64,000 nucleotides of DNA from an uncultured Eubacteriales bacterium (lineage in GTDB: Bacteria; Bacillota; Clostridia; Oscillospirales; CAG-272): NCBI GenBank assembly GCA_934433485.1, contig CAKRZR010000008.1:1-64000 (forward strand), read 5' to 3'. Under the pieces are notes generated by a model. That model worked only from the letters and a program-made list of their open reading frames with translations, made no database searches and was not told the origin of the DNA. Below, one piece after another: positions 26,869-35,782 of this stretch. Position numbers and translations under genes: made by a program. Within the stretch, counting starts at the first letter, position 1. Each line of letters begins with the position of its first letter.

Positions 26869-27648
26869 TCATTTTGTCAGAATCGAGAAGCCCAGTACCA
26901 CGATGCCGAGGATCACCAGGATCACGCCGGTCGCGCGGTTTAAGGTCTTGGGCGCCGCCCTGTTCGCAATTTTCGCCGCGATCCGGGCAAACAGTAGCGT
27001 GAATACTATGCACAGGATAAGCGGGAACCACTCCGGCGCGCCGCCGATGGCAAAGTGCGACAGAGATCCCGTCAGCGCCGTGAATGTCATGATGAACACA
27101 CTCGTCCCCACCGCCGTTTTCAGGTCGTACCGCAGCACGCTCGTCAGCAAAAGCAGCATCATCATACCGCCGCCCGCGCCGACAAAGCCGCAGATGAACC
27201 CCACAACCGCTCCGCAGACGATGGATTTCACCACACGGGACCGCGCCGATCCCGCGGAAGCAGCCTCCCGCGTCGTCATCACCGGGCGCACTATGAACTT
27301 GATCCCGAGAAACAGCGTCATGACAACGGAGAAATTCCCCATCGTAACCGGCGGCACCAGACTTGATATGTAACTGCTCACCACCGTGAAGACAAGCACC
27401 GTGACCATCATCACGATGCCGCCGCGAATATCTAAATTTTTGTTTTTCCCGTACGTGTACGCCGAAACCGCGCTCGCCAACACATCCGACGCCAGAGCGA
27501 TCCCGACCGCCATGTACGGATCCATCCCGAGAAACGTCACCAGCATCGGCGTGATCACCGCAGCCGCACTCATCCCGGCAAACCCGGTACCCAGCCCCGC
27601 GCCAAGCCCGGCAAACAGACAAACAAGCGTTGTGATAAGATATTGCAT
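26869..27648 (-). CDS. TauE/SafE-family (sulfite exporter-type) membrane transporter
   Basis: This is a 259-residue protein with about eight transmembrane helices. The N-terminal repeat GLGAGLGTGFAGMSAAAVITP and the second-half repeat GFICGFVGAGGGMMMLLLL are the typical duplicated glycine-rich motifs of the family. Members export sulfite, sulfoacetate or related organic anions; the substrate here is unknown. It stands alone with its own terminator. Confidence 0.9.
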   Translation of the reverse strand: MQYLITTLVCLFAGLGAGLGTGFAGMSAAAVITPMLVTFLGMDPYMAVGIALASDVLASAVSAYTYGKNKNLDIRGGIVMMVTVLVFTVVSSYISSLVPPVTMGNFSVVMTLFLGIKFIVRPVMTTREAASAGSARSRVVKSIVCGAVVGFICGFVGAGGGMMMLLLLTSVLRYDLKTAVGTSVFIMTFTALTGSLSHFAIGGAPEWFPLILCIVFTLLFARIAAKIANRAAPKTLNRATGVILVILGIVVLGFSILTK

Positions 27649-27968
27649 GAAAATTCCTTTCTGAAACGAGATTTGTCAAGGTTTTTTTGTGAAAAAAGCA
27701 AAGTTTATCAATCAATACCATAATTCGTTGAGGCACAAGAGGTTTATCCGTTTGTACCTCTTGTCTGCCGATCAGCAAAAGGTGGGAAAAACCGTCAAGA
27801 GTGCATAGCATTCATCTTGACCCTTGATGGCTTTTCTTGATTTTGCTACCCAAGGATTTGCTGCATATTCTCTTTCGAAATGGTTGAATTGTTCACATTT
27901 TTATGCTACAATTTTATTATTATTATCCAGAGAGTGAAAAACTTGAACTTGGCTAAAGAGGAAATACT
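27649..27968. other. AT-rich intergenic region with two hairpins and a promoter
   Basis: No gene is seen. CAAGAGGT / ACCTCTTG (27736-27763) and GTCAAGA / TCTTGAC (27794-27821) are perfect inverted repeats. A promoter TTGAAT-17-TACAAT lies at 27884-27912. The region starts a lower-GC patch that continues to about 28950. Confidence 0.55.
27884..27912 (+). promoter_or_regulatory. Promoter of the low-GC lipoprotein gene
   Basis: TTGAAT, 17-base spacer, TACAAT; start codon 56 bases downstream. Confidence 0.65.
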
Positions 27969-28418
27969 ATGAAAAAACCATATACAATTATGTTTGCCGT
28001 GGTATGTGTATTATGTGTATTTAGTTTTTTGGGATGTGAAAAGATACCAAATAGCACAAAATCTGAGACAAGTAATAGAACTATTATCGGCTATATAAAT
28101 GAATTTCGCAATGGAACAGTATCGTTTGATGAAATCGAATGGGTAACTGTGCCTAGTGAACGTGCAACAGAGTTAGGCATTGCAGATGCCCCAAACGGAT
28201 TTTACATCCATAATAAAGAAAGTGTTACAGCAGAGTACGATATCGCGGATAATTGCGTTATTTGTATTTTGGATTGGGAGAATAATTTTGCAGCAAAACA
28301 AATAGAACTGGTCAACTTTATTGATATACATGAACAGAGAGGTGGCGTCTTAATTCCATATACGCTTACTATTGAAAATGGTAAAGTAATTAACATTGAA
28401 GAACACTATATTCCCTAA
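27969..28418 (+). CDS. Small low-GC lipoprotein of unknown function
   Basis: This is a 149-residue protein with a lipoprotein signal peptide (lipobox FLGC) and a mature domain of about 125 residues. The mature part carries VPSERATELGIADAPNGFYIHN, a pattern seen in uncharacterised Gram-positive secreted proteins. Codon use is A/T-rich (many AAA, ATA, TTT), unlike its neighbours, so recent acquisition is likely. The ribosome site is AGAGGA. No partner genes adjoin. Confidence 0.72.
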   Translation: MKKPYTIMFAVVCVLCVFSFLGCEKIPNSTKSETSNRTIIGYINEFRNGTVSFDEIEWVTVPSERATELGIADAPNGFYIHNKESVTAEYDIADNCVICILDWENNFAAKQIELVNFIDIHEQRGGVLIPYTLTIENGKVINIEEHYIP

Positions 28419-28945
28419 ATGTATTAGTGGGTCAAGGACAGACCTATTCTAAGTTGTCGGATTGCTCCCTTTGAAAATGAGTATGACTAAAATGCCGGCA
28501 TATAAAAATCCGTCACCGTTTTTCTTTGCCGTCCACATCTTTCCTCGTAGAGCGTATGGCTGCTAACGGCAGTACCACTGCCCGTATATGGGTGGTGAGT
28601 AAGTGCACCCTTAGATAATCACACTAAGGGATTTGGACTACGCCGAAGACGCTTTTCTCCAAACTCCGTAACGCTCCAGTGGCTCGAAACAGGACAGGCA
28701 GGGCAAACACATTGCCCACGCAGTTTTAGCCTTAAAATATCCTTGTTGCACAAGGCTTTCAACGGTCGAAAAGGTTACTTTCTCTTTCGGCTTGTAAAAG
28801 CATAAACACGCTTTCGTTTTCCATTGCCGAGAGCGTGTTTTTCGTTTATAATGCCCGTATCGTTCCTTTCTCATAACTGCTTTTCAATTCACCACAAATG
28901 AGCCGCAGTCATATGTATTAGGTTGCAAAACCCTCTTTTACATAT
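28419..28945. other. Low-GC non-coding stretch, possible remnant of a mobile region
   Basis: Only one open frame of note occurs (28638-28874, minus, 78 codons); it has no convincing ribosome site or recognisable domain. A perfect hairpin AAACACGCT...AGCGTGTTT lies at 28804-28840 with a T-rich tail. Composition matches the lipoprotein gene to the left rather than the rest of the window. A decayed insertion is possible, but no transposase or integrase is left. Confidence 0.4.
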
Positions 28946-28949
28946 TAAC

Positions 28950-29125
28950 TCTTGGAATGGGAAATCGCAAAACTCCGCAATGGACTTGCACAAACCATAT
29001 CCATCCCTTCCATTTCATAAAAGTTTTGCGGAGCTGGGAGAAATCGAAGATTTCTCCTGAAGAATGCTCTCGCATTCTTCCATTTTCCAAAAGCCGCGTT
29101 CCCCCCTCGTTCGCCTCCCGAGCGA
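28950..29125 (+). repeat. Family I dispersed repeat, partial copy B
   Basis: It has the core blocks GGACTTGCACAAAC...ATCCATC and CATAAAAGTTTTGC, the hairpin AAGAATGC-TCTC-GCATTCTT (29060-29079), and the end block AAAAGCCGCGTTCCCCCCTCG. An extra perfect hairpin GGAGAAATC-GAA-GATTTCTCC follows the core. The left half with the 18-bp palindrome is missing. It lies just downstream of dnaB. Confidence 0.7.
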
Positions 29126-29141
29126 GCGCACCTACGTAAAA

Positions 29142-30473
29142 TCAAGCGCCGGCTTCTTCGGGAGCGAGGTTCGTGAATTTCGTGAAGCGGCCGATCCAGC
29201 CTACCTTTACCTTTTCCAGAGAGCCGTGACGGTTTTTCGCGACGATGACCTCGGCGACGCTCTGCTCCGGCGTTTCTTCCTTGTAGTATTCGTCACGATA
29301 GAGAAACATGACCACGTCCGCATCCTGTTCGATGGCGCCGGAGTCACGCAGGTCCGACAGCATCGGTCGCTTGTCCGGACGGTTTTCCGGTCCACGCGAC
29401 AGCTGCGCACAGCAAATTACCGGTACCCGCAGCTCCTTCGCCAACAGCTTCAAGCCACGCGAGATCTCGCCTGTCTCCTGGACACGGTTGTCCGTGTGCC
29501 GCTCACCCTGCATCAGCTGCAGGTAGTCCACGACCACAAGCCCTAAGTTCTTCACCCGCCGGAGCTTTGACTTCATCCCCGTCACCGTAATGCCCGGCGT
29601 GTCGTCAATGAGGATCTCCAGCTCCGACAAATGCGACGCCGTGTGCGCAATCGCCGTCCAGTCGTCGTCAGTCAGTTGTCCGGAACGCAGACGGAAGCTG
29701 TCCACCTGCGCCTCACTCGACAGCATACGGTTTGCCAGCTGCGACGCCGACATCTCCAGATTGAATACGCAGACCGTCTTTTTCGTCCTGTCCGCCGCCG
29801 CCGTCGCTATGTTCATCGCAAAGCTCGTCTTTCCCATGCCGGGTCGCGCACCGATGAGCACCAGGTCGCTGTCGCCAAGCCCTACGATCACGTTGTCCAG
29901 CGCCGTGTATCCCGTCGGCATGCCGCGCGCCCCCTGCGGATCCTCCTTGAGCAGCTTCAGATGGTCGTATACCTGCAAAAGCGCGTCCCGGATGTGCACG
30001 AAATTCTTGTTCTCGCGCCCCTCCGCGATCCGGAAGATCTTGCCCTCCGCGTACTCGACCAGGTTTCCGACCTCGTCGTCCCCCGCGTACGCCGCTTCCG
30101 TGATGTCCTCACCCGCCTCGATCAGCTGCCGCAGGATCGCCTTGTCCCGCACGATCCCCGCGTAATCCTTCGCGTTCGCCGACGTGGGCACCGCCTGTGC
30201 TACCAGCTTCAGATATTCCCTGCCGCCCGCTTCGTCGTAGGTCCCCGTCTGCACCAGCTCCTCGATCAGCGTCACAACGTCGATGTTCTTGCTTTTCAGG
30301 TACATCTGCTGCATCGCCGTGAAGATCTCCGCGTGCTCCGGCATGTAGAAATCGTCCCGACTCACGATCGTCGCCAGCTCGTCCATGCACGCCGGATCGA
30401 TTAAGATCGACCCCAAAACCGCCTGCTCCGCCTCCAGCGAAAACGGCATCCTTCTTGTGAGTTCTTCATTCAT
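29142..30473 (-). CDS. dnaB: Replicative DNA helicase
   Basis: This is a 443-residue DnaB of normal length: an N-terminal helical collar (about 8-110), a linker helix region, and a RecA-like ATPase domain from 180. Walker A is GARPGMGKT (208-216); Walker B is near LVVVDYLQLM, and the arginine-finger region follows. The hexamer unwinds DNA at the replication fork. It is the last gene of the YybS-gdpP-rplI-dnaB operon and is separated from rplI by 403 bases of repeats, an unusually long gap for this pair. Confidence 0.97.
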   Translation of the reverse strand: MNEELTRRMPFSLEAEQAVLGSILIDPACMDELATIVSRDDFYMPEHAEIFTAMQQMYLKSKNIDVVTLIEELVQTGTYDEAGGREYLKLVAQAVPTSANAKDYAGIVRDKAILRQLIEAGEDITEAAYAGDDEVGNLVEYAEGKIFRIAEGRENKNFVHIRDALLQVYDHLKLLKEDPQGARGMPTGYTALDNVIVGLGDSDLVLIGARPGMGKTSFAMNIATAAADRTKKTVCVFNLEMSASQLANRMLSSEAQVDSFRLRSGQLTDDDWTAIAHTASHLSELEILIDDTPGITVTGMKSKLRRVKNLGLVVVDYLQLMQGERHTDNRVQETGEISRGLKLLAKELRVPVICCAQLSRGPENRPDKRPMLSDLRDSGAIEQDADVVMFLYRDEYYKEETPEQSVAEVIVAKNRHGSLEKVKVGWIGRFTKFTNLAPEEAGA

Positions 30474-30484
30474 ATGTTAAAGAT

Positions 30485-30545
30485 GCGGGGAAAACTTTTC
30501 CCCAAAAAAGTCTTCCCCGCGCCCCTTTCCAAAAACTTTGTACAT
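30485..30545. repeat. GCGGGGAA hairpin repeat (family II) upstream of dnaB
   Basis: GCGGGGAAAACTTTTCCCC pairs with itself or with GTCTTCCCCGC (to 30520), followed by GCCCCTTTCCAAAAACTTTG. It begins 12 bases upstream of the dnaB start codon on the minus strand. The same block precedes greA and the EEP-family gene. Confidence 0.75.
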
Positions 30546-30589
30546 GCATACAAGCCAACTTACACGCCTGTCGTCTCTCAATAGAGCGG

Positions 30590-30870
30590 TATTCTACCGC
30601 TACCAAATAAATGGCAGCAATCGCTCCCCGTAGTGTGCGGGTCACGGAGTTTAGGGAGCCAATGCATTGGCTCAGCGAAACGCATGGGAGCCGCTCGCGA
30701 ACGATCTTCTCAGGGAACGGAGCACTCAAATTGGTGAGCAATCGGACTTGCACAAACAAAATCCATCACCAATCCCCTTATAAAAGTTTTTGCCAGGCTG
30801 AAGAATGCTACCGCATTCTTCCATCTTCACAAAAAGCCGCGTTCTCCTCGCTCCCCCCGTCTCCCCGTAT
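30590..30870 (+). repeat. Family I dispersed repeat, full-length copy C
   Basis: In order: CCCCGTAGTGTGCGG, CACGGAGTTTAG, the perfect 18-bp palindrome GAGCCAATGCATTGGCTC (30656-30673), GGGAGCCGCTCGCGAACGAT, GTGAGCAATCGGACTTGCAC, AAAATCCATCACCAATCCC, TTATAAAAGTTTTTGCC, hairpin AAGAATGC-TACC-GCATTCTT (30801-30820), and AAAAAGCCGCGTTCTCC. It fills the rplI-dnaB gap and would be transcribed, in reverse, inside the operon. Confidence 0.85.
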
Positions 30871-30876
30871 CCCAGG

Positions 30877-31329
30877 TCAGGCGTTCACAACAACGATGTT
30901 GATCTTGCCGGAGATTTCCGGGTAGAGCTTTACGTCGAGGGTGTAGCTGCCGTAATTCTTGATCGCCTCGTCGAGAACGATTTTGCGCTTGTCGAGCTGA
31001 ATGCCGTGCTGCGCCGCCAGAGCCTCCGCGATGTCCTTGGTCGTAACGGAGCCGTAGATGCGGTTGTCGCCCTGCGCGCCTGCCTGTACCTTGATTTTTA
31101 CGACCAGCGTCTGGAGCTTTGCAGCAAGCGCACGCGCGTCCGCTTTTTCCAGCTCGATCTTGCGCAGCCGCGCCGCTTCCTTGTTCTTGATGTCGTTCAA
31201 GATCGCCGCGTCCGCTACCACCGCCAGCTTGCGCGGCAGGAGGAAATTGCGCGCGTAGCCGTCCGATACCTCGATCAGATCGTCCTTCTTGCCCTGTCCT
31301 TTTACGTCCTGTAATAATACGACTTTCAT
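30877..31329 (-). CDS. rplI: 50S ribosomal protein L9
   Basis: This is a 150-residue L9 of normal length. The N-terminal rRNA-binding domain reads MKVVLLQDVKGQGKKDDLIE and GYARNFLLPRKLAV; a long connecting helix (about 40-80) leads to the C-terminal domain with RIYGSVTTKDIAEAL. L9 bridges ribosomal domains and supports reading-frame fidelity. It lies 189 bases after gdpP and before dnaB in the order expected for Firmicutes. Confidence 0.97.
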   Translation of the reverse strand: MKVVLLQDVKGQGKKDDLIEVSDGYARNFLLPRKLAVVADAAILNDIKNKEAARLRKIELEKADARALAAKLQTLVVKIKVQAGAQGDNRIYGSVTTKDIAEALAAQHGIQLDKRKIVLDEAIKNYGSYTLDVKLYPEISGKINIVVVNA

Positions 31330-31460
31330 TTTTGTCCTTCTCCTTTTCGGTTTCCTCAGTTGTGTATCTCGCCTGACGGCAGGTGCCGCCGGGAATGCTT
31401 GATTTTTGCGGGGGAATTACGCAAGCTCTATATTTCCGAACCATTTGGGTGCCGAATCTA

Positions 31461-31493
31461 GACCTGTTTATGGGTCCATCACCCCTACAGGTC
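31461..31493. promoter_or_regulatory. Nested inverted repeat in the gdpP-rplI gap
   Basis: GACCTGT and ACAGGTC enclose GGGT / ACCC: a two-tier stem-loop 130-160 bases upstream of rplI on the minus strand. It could be a leader structure or part of a processing site. It does not resemble a known ribosomal-protein leader. Confidence 0.45.
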
Positions 31494-31518
31494 CTGGTTC
31501 TACTATTGTTCTCCCACA

Positions 31519-33507
31519 TCAGATTTGCGTGTCGATCGCTGCCTTGAGCCTGTCCACCGCTTCGCGCATCGTGAGTCCGGACAGCTGCGCGCCTGCCGCG
31601 TCGTAGTGACCGCCGCCGCCCATCTGCTCGAGGATCAATTGCACATTGATGCTGCCGTTGGAACGCGCCGAAATGTGGATCACGTCCCCCAGCTTCATCA
31701 GCGCAAACGACGCCTCTATCCCCTCGACGGAGAGCAGATTGTTTGCCGCCTTTGCCGCGATGATCCGATCCGCCGGACCCGCCTCTGTCTGGTTGTCCGT
31801 CTGCGCACAAGCGATCGCGCACTGCCCGCGGTACAGCGTGATGTTCTGCCGGAACTTTCCCTCGCGTTGGTAGTCGTCCATGCTCGTACGGTTCATTTCC
31901 ACCACCGCTTCCGGCAGCGCGCCGCAGTCCCGCAGGAACATTGCCGCGCTGAACGTACGCGTGCCCGTGGAACGGGTGAACTTGCCGGTATCCAGAATAA
32001 TTCCCGCAAGCAGCAGCGTGGCTTCCTGCGACGGCAGCTCATCCTTCGGCAGCACCTGCTCCAGCATTTCCGCCACCAGCTCGCTTGCCGAGGACGCCGA
32101 CGGTTCAATGTACTCGATCGCCACCGGTCTGTCAAATTCCGCTACCTTTCGGTGATGGTCGATGATCGCAAGCGTTCCCGCACGGCGCGCCAGCTCCGGG
32201 GATTCCATGATCGCCACGTTGCTCACATCCCCGACGACCACCAGCGTTCCCGTCTCCAATAGATCAAACGCCGTCGCCTCGTCCACCAGCACGCCGAGGA
32301 AATCCTCCTCCGTTGCCAACAGCTCCAGCATGCCCGTCAGGTTCCGGTCGCTCCGGTTCACCAGCATATTCACCCGCGTCCCGCAGTACATCGCCATCCG
32401 CGCAAGCCCTACGCTCGCGCCGATGCAGTCGAAATCCGCGTTCCGGTGCCCCATGACGATCACATTCGACGCCTTTTTCATCGCCGATACCAGCTCGCCG
32501 GACACCACGCGGGAACGCACATTCGTCCGCTTCTGCACCGTCTTTGTGATGCCGCCGTAGAAGTCAATCGACGCGTCCCCTTTCACGACCGCCTGGTCGC
32601 CGCCGCGCTGCAGCGCCATATCCAACGCCGTGTGCGCCGCTCTTTCTCTGTCCGAAAGCGATCCCGACACGTTCGACACGCCCATCGAGATCGTCATCGG
32701 CAGCTCAAAATCCCCAGCACGGACAGCGCGCACCCGGTCAAGCACATCGAATTTCCGCGCAACGCAATGGGCAAGCACCCGCTTTTCCATGAGAAAAATG
32801 TACTTGTCGCGCTCGTATTCCTTGAGGATCCCGCCGCATTCCTCCGCCCAGTCGCGCAGCACCTCGTCTATGCGCGCCGCCGCGATCCGGTAGTTCTCGC
32901 TGTCGTACTGCATCATTTCGGCGAAGTTGTCCACATAAATATACGCGACCGCCAGCTCCTCATCCGTCAGACGCTGCCGCAGGTGCTCCTCCGACGTGAT
33001 CTCGTCCGTCATGATGAGGCAAAAATCGTTGTCGTCCGTCTTGATCGCCGTGTACCGCGCCAGAAAATGCCTGCCCTCGCACGACAGCACCACGCCGTCT
33101 CCCGTCTCCGGGCTGCGGATCTCCGCCAGTCCCACGCCGAACAGTTCCTTGACGGATTCGCCGTACAGCTTGTTCTTCGAGGAATAAAGCGTCTCCGTCG
33201 CCGTGTTGTACCACAAAATGCGCTCGTCTTCGTCGCAGATAAAGACCGGCGTCGGCAGCTTTACCACCGCGTCGAACATGATCCGCCCCATGACGGGCGA
33301 CAGGTTTTCGTTTTTCGGTCCGCGCCGCCGGTTCATCAGCCGATGCGCCAGCCAGACCGCCGCGACATACAGACCGCCCAACGCGCAGCCCGTGACGACG
33401 CCGGTGAGGTTTCGTCCCGCGATCGCCCCGGACGCCGCGATGAGTACGCCCGTGCAAAGCCATTCGACGATGTGCCGTCTCGCGTGGCTTTTGTCAGTTG
33501 CTATCAT
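31519..33507 (-). CDS. gdpP: Cyclic-di-AMP phosphodiesterase, GdpP type
   Basis: This is a 662-residue membrane protein. Two N-terminal helices (about 14-55) are followed by a PAS-like domain (80-160), a degenerate GGDEF domain (170-315), and a DHH/DHHA1 phosphodiesterase module (345-655). The metal motifs are intact: GHRNADFD (H354, D358, D360), a second aspartate near VVVGDVSN, the DHH at 450-452, and GGGGHYDAAGAQL near the end. GdpP hydrolyses c-di-AMP to pApA and thereby affects potassium balance and cell-wall stress. Its position before rplI and dnaB is the standard Firmicutes arrangement. Confidence 0.95.
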   Translation of the reverse strand: MIATDKSHARRHIVEWLCTGVLIAASGAIAGRNLTGVVTGCALGGLYVAAVWLAHRLMNRRRGPKNENLSPVMGRIMFDAVVKLPTPVFICDEDERILWYNTATETLYSSKNKLYGESVKELFGVGLAEIRSPETGDGVVLSCEGRHFLARYTAIKTDDNDFCLIMTDEITSEEHLRQRLTDEELAVAYIYVDNFAEMMQYDSENYRIAAARIDEVLRDWAEECGGILKEYERDKYIFLMEKRVLAHCVARKFDVLDRVRAVRAGDFELPMTISMGVSNVSGSLSDRERAAHTALDMALQRGGDQAVVKGDASIDFYGGITKTVQKRTNVRSRVVSGELVSAMKKASNVIVMGHRNADFDCIGASVGLARMAMYCGTRVNMLVNRSDRNLTGMLELLATEEDFLGVLVDEATAFDLLETGTLVVVGDVSNVAIMESPELARRAGTLAIIDHHRKVAEFDRPVAIEYIEPSASSASELVAEMLEQVLPKDELPSQEATLLLAGIILDTGKFTRSTGTRTFSAAMFLRDCGALPEAVVEMNRTSMDDYQREGKFRQNITLYRGQCAIACAQTDNQTEAGPADRIIAAKAANNLLSVEGIEASFALMKLGDVIHISARSNGSINVQLILEQMGGGGHYDAAGAQLSGLTMREAVDRLKAAIDTQI

Positions 33508-33687
33508 TGTTATTGCTCCTTTGAAAAAGGACTATTTGCCGCCGGGAAGTGGTTTCTTTCCAGGGGGATGCGCCGCCTCCATCGATATTTTGCGCAAAAA
33601 CGCTCGTATATATGGCTTTCCATTGCAAAATCGACCGCATCCGCTTTTTCCGAATTTTTCCTCTCCTGTGAGAGACGATACCCGCGC

Positions 33688-34716
33688 TCACTCGCTCTTT
33701 TCCAGCTTCTTCTGCTTTATCACGTGCCACGCGCCGTAGATGGCGAAAACAAAACAGACGGTGGCGGTTCCCAAGACTGCCATGCTCCATACGAGCAGCA
33801 GCATGATGAGGGTGACCGTTCTCGCGCGGTGTCCCTTGCCGATGATGTACGCGTCCGCCAAACGATCACGAATGCGCATGGCGGCTTCGCGGAGTCCCAC
33901 GTACACGGACGGCGGACACAGCACAAGGAGGCAGTTGGTCAGCACCGTATAGATGAGGGGATTCCGGCGGTATGAGGTCGCCAGCAGCAGAAAGGACAGC
34001 ACCATGACAAGCGCGCCAAAATACCGCGGTGTGGTGATTCCCTCGTCCGCCTCCGGGAGAAAATACCGCTCGCATTCCATGAGCCGGAACAGCAGACGGC
34101 ACAGCCAATCGCCAAGGCACGCGACGCCCTCCGCGATCATAAGCCACAACGCGGGCAGCGCCAGGAGGAGCGATCGTGCTGTCTCCGCCGCGTATGCCGC
34201 AAAGAAGGAGCTGCGCGCCAGCAGCTGTTCAAGCGCGTTCAGAATCTGTGCCGGCAAACGCGCGACGGGAACGCTGTGCCAGACATAGCCGGCAAACAAA
34301 ATCCCGGCGGCAAGCAGGCAGAGCGCCACCGCGGTAGTCAAATGGAGCACCCGGCGGAACCGGGATTCCCGCAGCAGGACGGACGACGCGTATACGTACG
34401 CGCAGACATAGACGCTCAGGCACAGCACAACGGCGGTAAGAAGTCCAGCGACAGGCAGCACGGCGCACAAAGAAAGCACCGAGACCGCCATCGACGCCGC
34501 ACGCCGCCACAATACGATCAGGGTCGCATAGGCGGTGACGGCAAGGGCAAACAGCGGCAGCGCAGCCAAGAACGCGGGGATCGCATGCACGCCCGCACCG
34601 TCCCGCAAAATCGCCGCCGCGGCTGTTGTTGCACCGACGATCACCGCGAAAATCAGGACAACGAGCGGCAGCGTCAGTGTAGGGAGATCATCCCGTTTCC
34701 GAAATACCCGCAGCAC
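33688..34716 (-). CDS. Multi-pass membrane protein in the YybS position
   Basis: This is a 342-residue protein with about eight hydrophobic helices and little else to recognise. Gene order (directly upstream of gdpP-rplI-dnaB) matches YybS/DUF2232 proteins of Bacillus and Clostridia, which are of unknown function; the similarity is by context and topology. It starts with GTG at 34716, seven bases after an AAGGAGG site; the nearby ATG at 34723 is in another frame. It is the first gene of the operon, under a perfect promoter. The 180-base gap to gdpP holds nothing recognised. Confidence 0.75.
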   Translation of the reverse strand: MLRVFRKRDDLPTLTLPLVVLIFAVIVGATTAAAAILRDGAGVHAIPAFLAALPLFALAVTAYATLIVLWRRAASMAVSVLSLCAVLPVAGLLTAVVLCLSVYVCAYVYASSVLLRESRFRRVLHLTTAVALCLLAAGILFAGYVWHSVPVARLPAQILNALEQLLARSSFFAAYAAETARSLLLALPALWLMIAEGVACLGDWLCRLLFRLMECERYFLPEADEGITTPRYFGALVMVLSFLLLATSYRRNPLIYTVLTNCLLVLCPPSVYVGLREAAMRIRDRLADAYIIGKGHRARTVTLIMLLLVWSMAVLGTATVCFVFAIYGAWHVIKQKKLEKSE

Positions 34717-34771
34717 AGCACATCCTCCTTTCGCCGGAAGCCTCCGGGGAAGCAGTCGTAGTCTTCCTTAT

Positions 34772-34800
34772 ATTATAGCAAATCCGTACGGCATTGTCAA
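34772..34800 (-). promoter_or_regulatory. Consensus promoter of the YybS-gdpP-rplI-dnaB operon
   Basis: Minus-strand TTGACA, exactly 17 bases, TATAAT, 55 bases upstream of the GTG start. Confidence 0.88.
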
Positions 34801-34904
34801 CGTGCAAATTTTTTGCCGTCACGGCAACAGCATTTACTTTTTTACACAGAAAAATCAGGATAGACATCCCACTGTGCCGAGGTAAAGAAGTCGCGAAAGG
34901 TTTA

Positions 34905-35050
34905 CTGATCGTTTGTAAAACTTGAAGTTTTACAAACTTCATTTGACGCACCGGAATTGCACAAACGATATCCATTTTATCCCAGATAGAAAGTTTTTGA
35001 AGGGGTTTGGGGGAACTTTTTCAAAAACTTTCTCCAAGTCCGTTTCCCCA
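34905..35050. repeat. Family I fragment (copy D) joined to a family II-like hairpin
   Basis: GGAATTGCACAAACGATATCCAT is the family I core; it is followed by a 13-bp perfect inverted repeat GAAAGTTTTTGAA (34989-35001) and TTCAAAAACTTTC (35020-35032), enclosing GGGGTTTGGGGG. A separate hairpin AAAACTTGAAGTTTT precedes the core. It lies between nth and the YybS-like gene's promoter. Confidence 0.65.
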
Positions 35051-35098
35051 AAAAGTAAATGCTCTTGCCCCGCTTTTGCCGCAAATTTTTCTGCCGCC

Positions 35099-35746
35099 TC
35101 ATCCACGCTCGCCACCGCGCGCGTCGTGTTCGCATAGTCCGGCAAGCGGACATTCGGTACACCGGGGCGATCTGGCGGCGCAAAATTCCCTGCCGAACAG
35201 CACCATCCGGTGACAGTACGCCGCCTGTTCTTCCTTTGGTACAATGGGATCGAGGATCTTCTCCACGCGCGCCGGATCCGTGAGGGATTCCGGATAAAAA
35301 CCGAGCCTGCCGTTGATGCGGATGCAGTGCGTGTCCGCTACGATGCCGGGCTTGCCGAACGCATCGCCGCGCACCAGATTCGCCACCTTGCGCCCGACGC
35401 CGGGGAGCGTGAGCAGTCCCTCCATGGTGTCCGGCACGTACCCGCCGAAATCCGAGACAATTTTCTGCGCCGCCGCGTGGAGATTTTCAGACTTCACCCG
35501 CCAGAATCCGCAGGAGTGAATGTACACGCCGATTTCCGCAGGGTCGCCCTCCGCCATCGCGACAACGTCGGGATAGCGCGCAAACAGTGCCGGTGTGACC
35601 ATATTGACGCGCGCGTCCGTGCATTGGGCAGACAGCACGCCCATGACGAGCAGCCGCCACGGATCGCCGTCCCAAGTGAGGGAACAAAGCGCGTCTGGGT
35701 ACTGCACGGTGAGGATCTCGTTGATTTTCGCAAATTCCGGCATCAT
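35099..35746 (-). CDS. nth: Endonuclease III (DNA glycosylase/AP lyase)
   Basis: This is a 215-residue enzyme of normal length. The helix-hairpin-helix LPGVGRKVANLV carries the catalytic lysine, the catalytic aspartate lies in IVADTHCIRI, and the 4Fe-4S cluster motif C-x6-C-x2-C-x5-C is complete (CAARSPRCTECPLAGLC). It removes oxidised pyrimidines from DNA. The start at 35746 has an AAAGGAG site, with an adjacent second ATG equally possible. It is last in a minus-strand run with PBP2. Confidence 0.95.
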   Translation of the reverse strand: MMPEFAKINEILTVQYPDALCSLTWDGDPWRLLVMGVLSAQCTDARVNMVTPALFARYPDVVAMAEGDPAEIGVYIHSCGFWRVKSENLHAAAQKIVSDFGGYVPDTMEGLLTLPGVGRKVANLVRGDAFGKPGIVADTHCIRINGRLGFYPESLTDPARVEKILDPIVPKEEQAAYCHRMVLFGREFCAARSPRCTECPLAGLCEHDARGGERG

Positions 35747-35782
35747 TGCCGCTCCTTTCCGGCTCCGCATAGAGCAGTCGGT

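Noticed and set aside
28638..28874. 78-codon minus-strand frame in the low-GC patch
   Set aside because: No ribosome site of quality and no recognisable domain; kept only as a note to the non-coding entry.
34772..35050. Riboswitch-like leader before the YybS-like gene
   Set aside because: The hairpins lie upstream of the promoter on the minus strand, so they are not in the leader; they belong to repeat copies.
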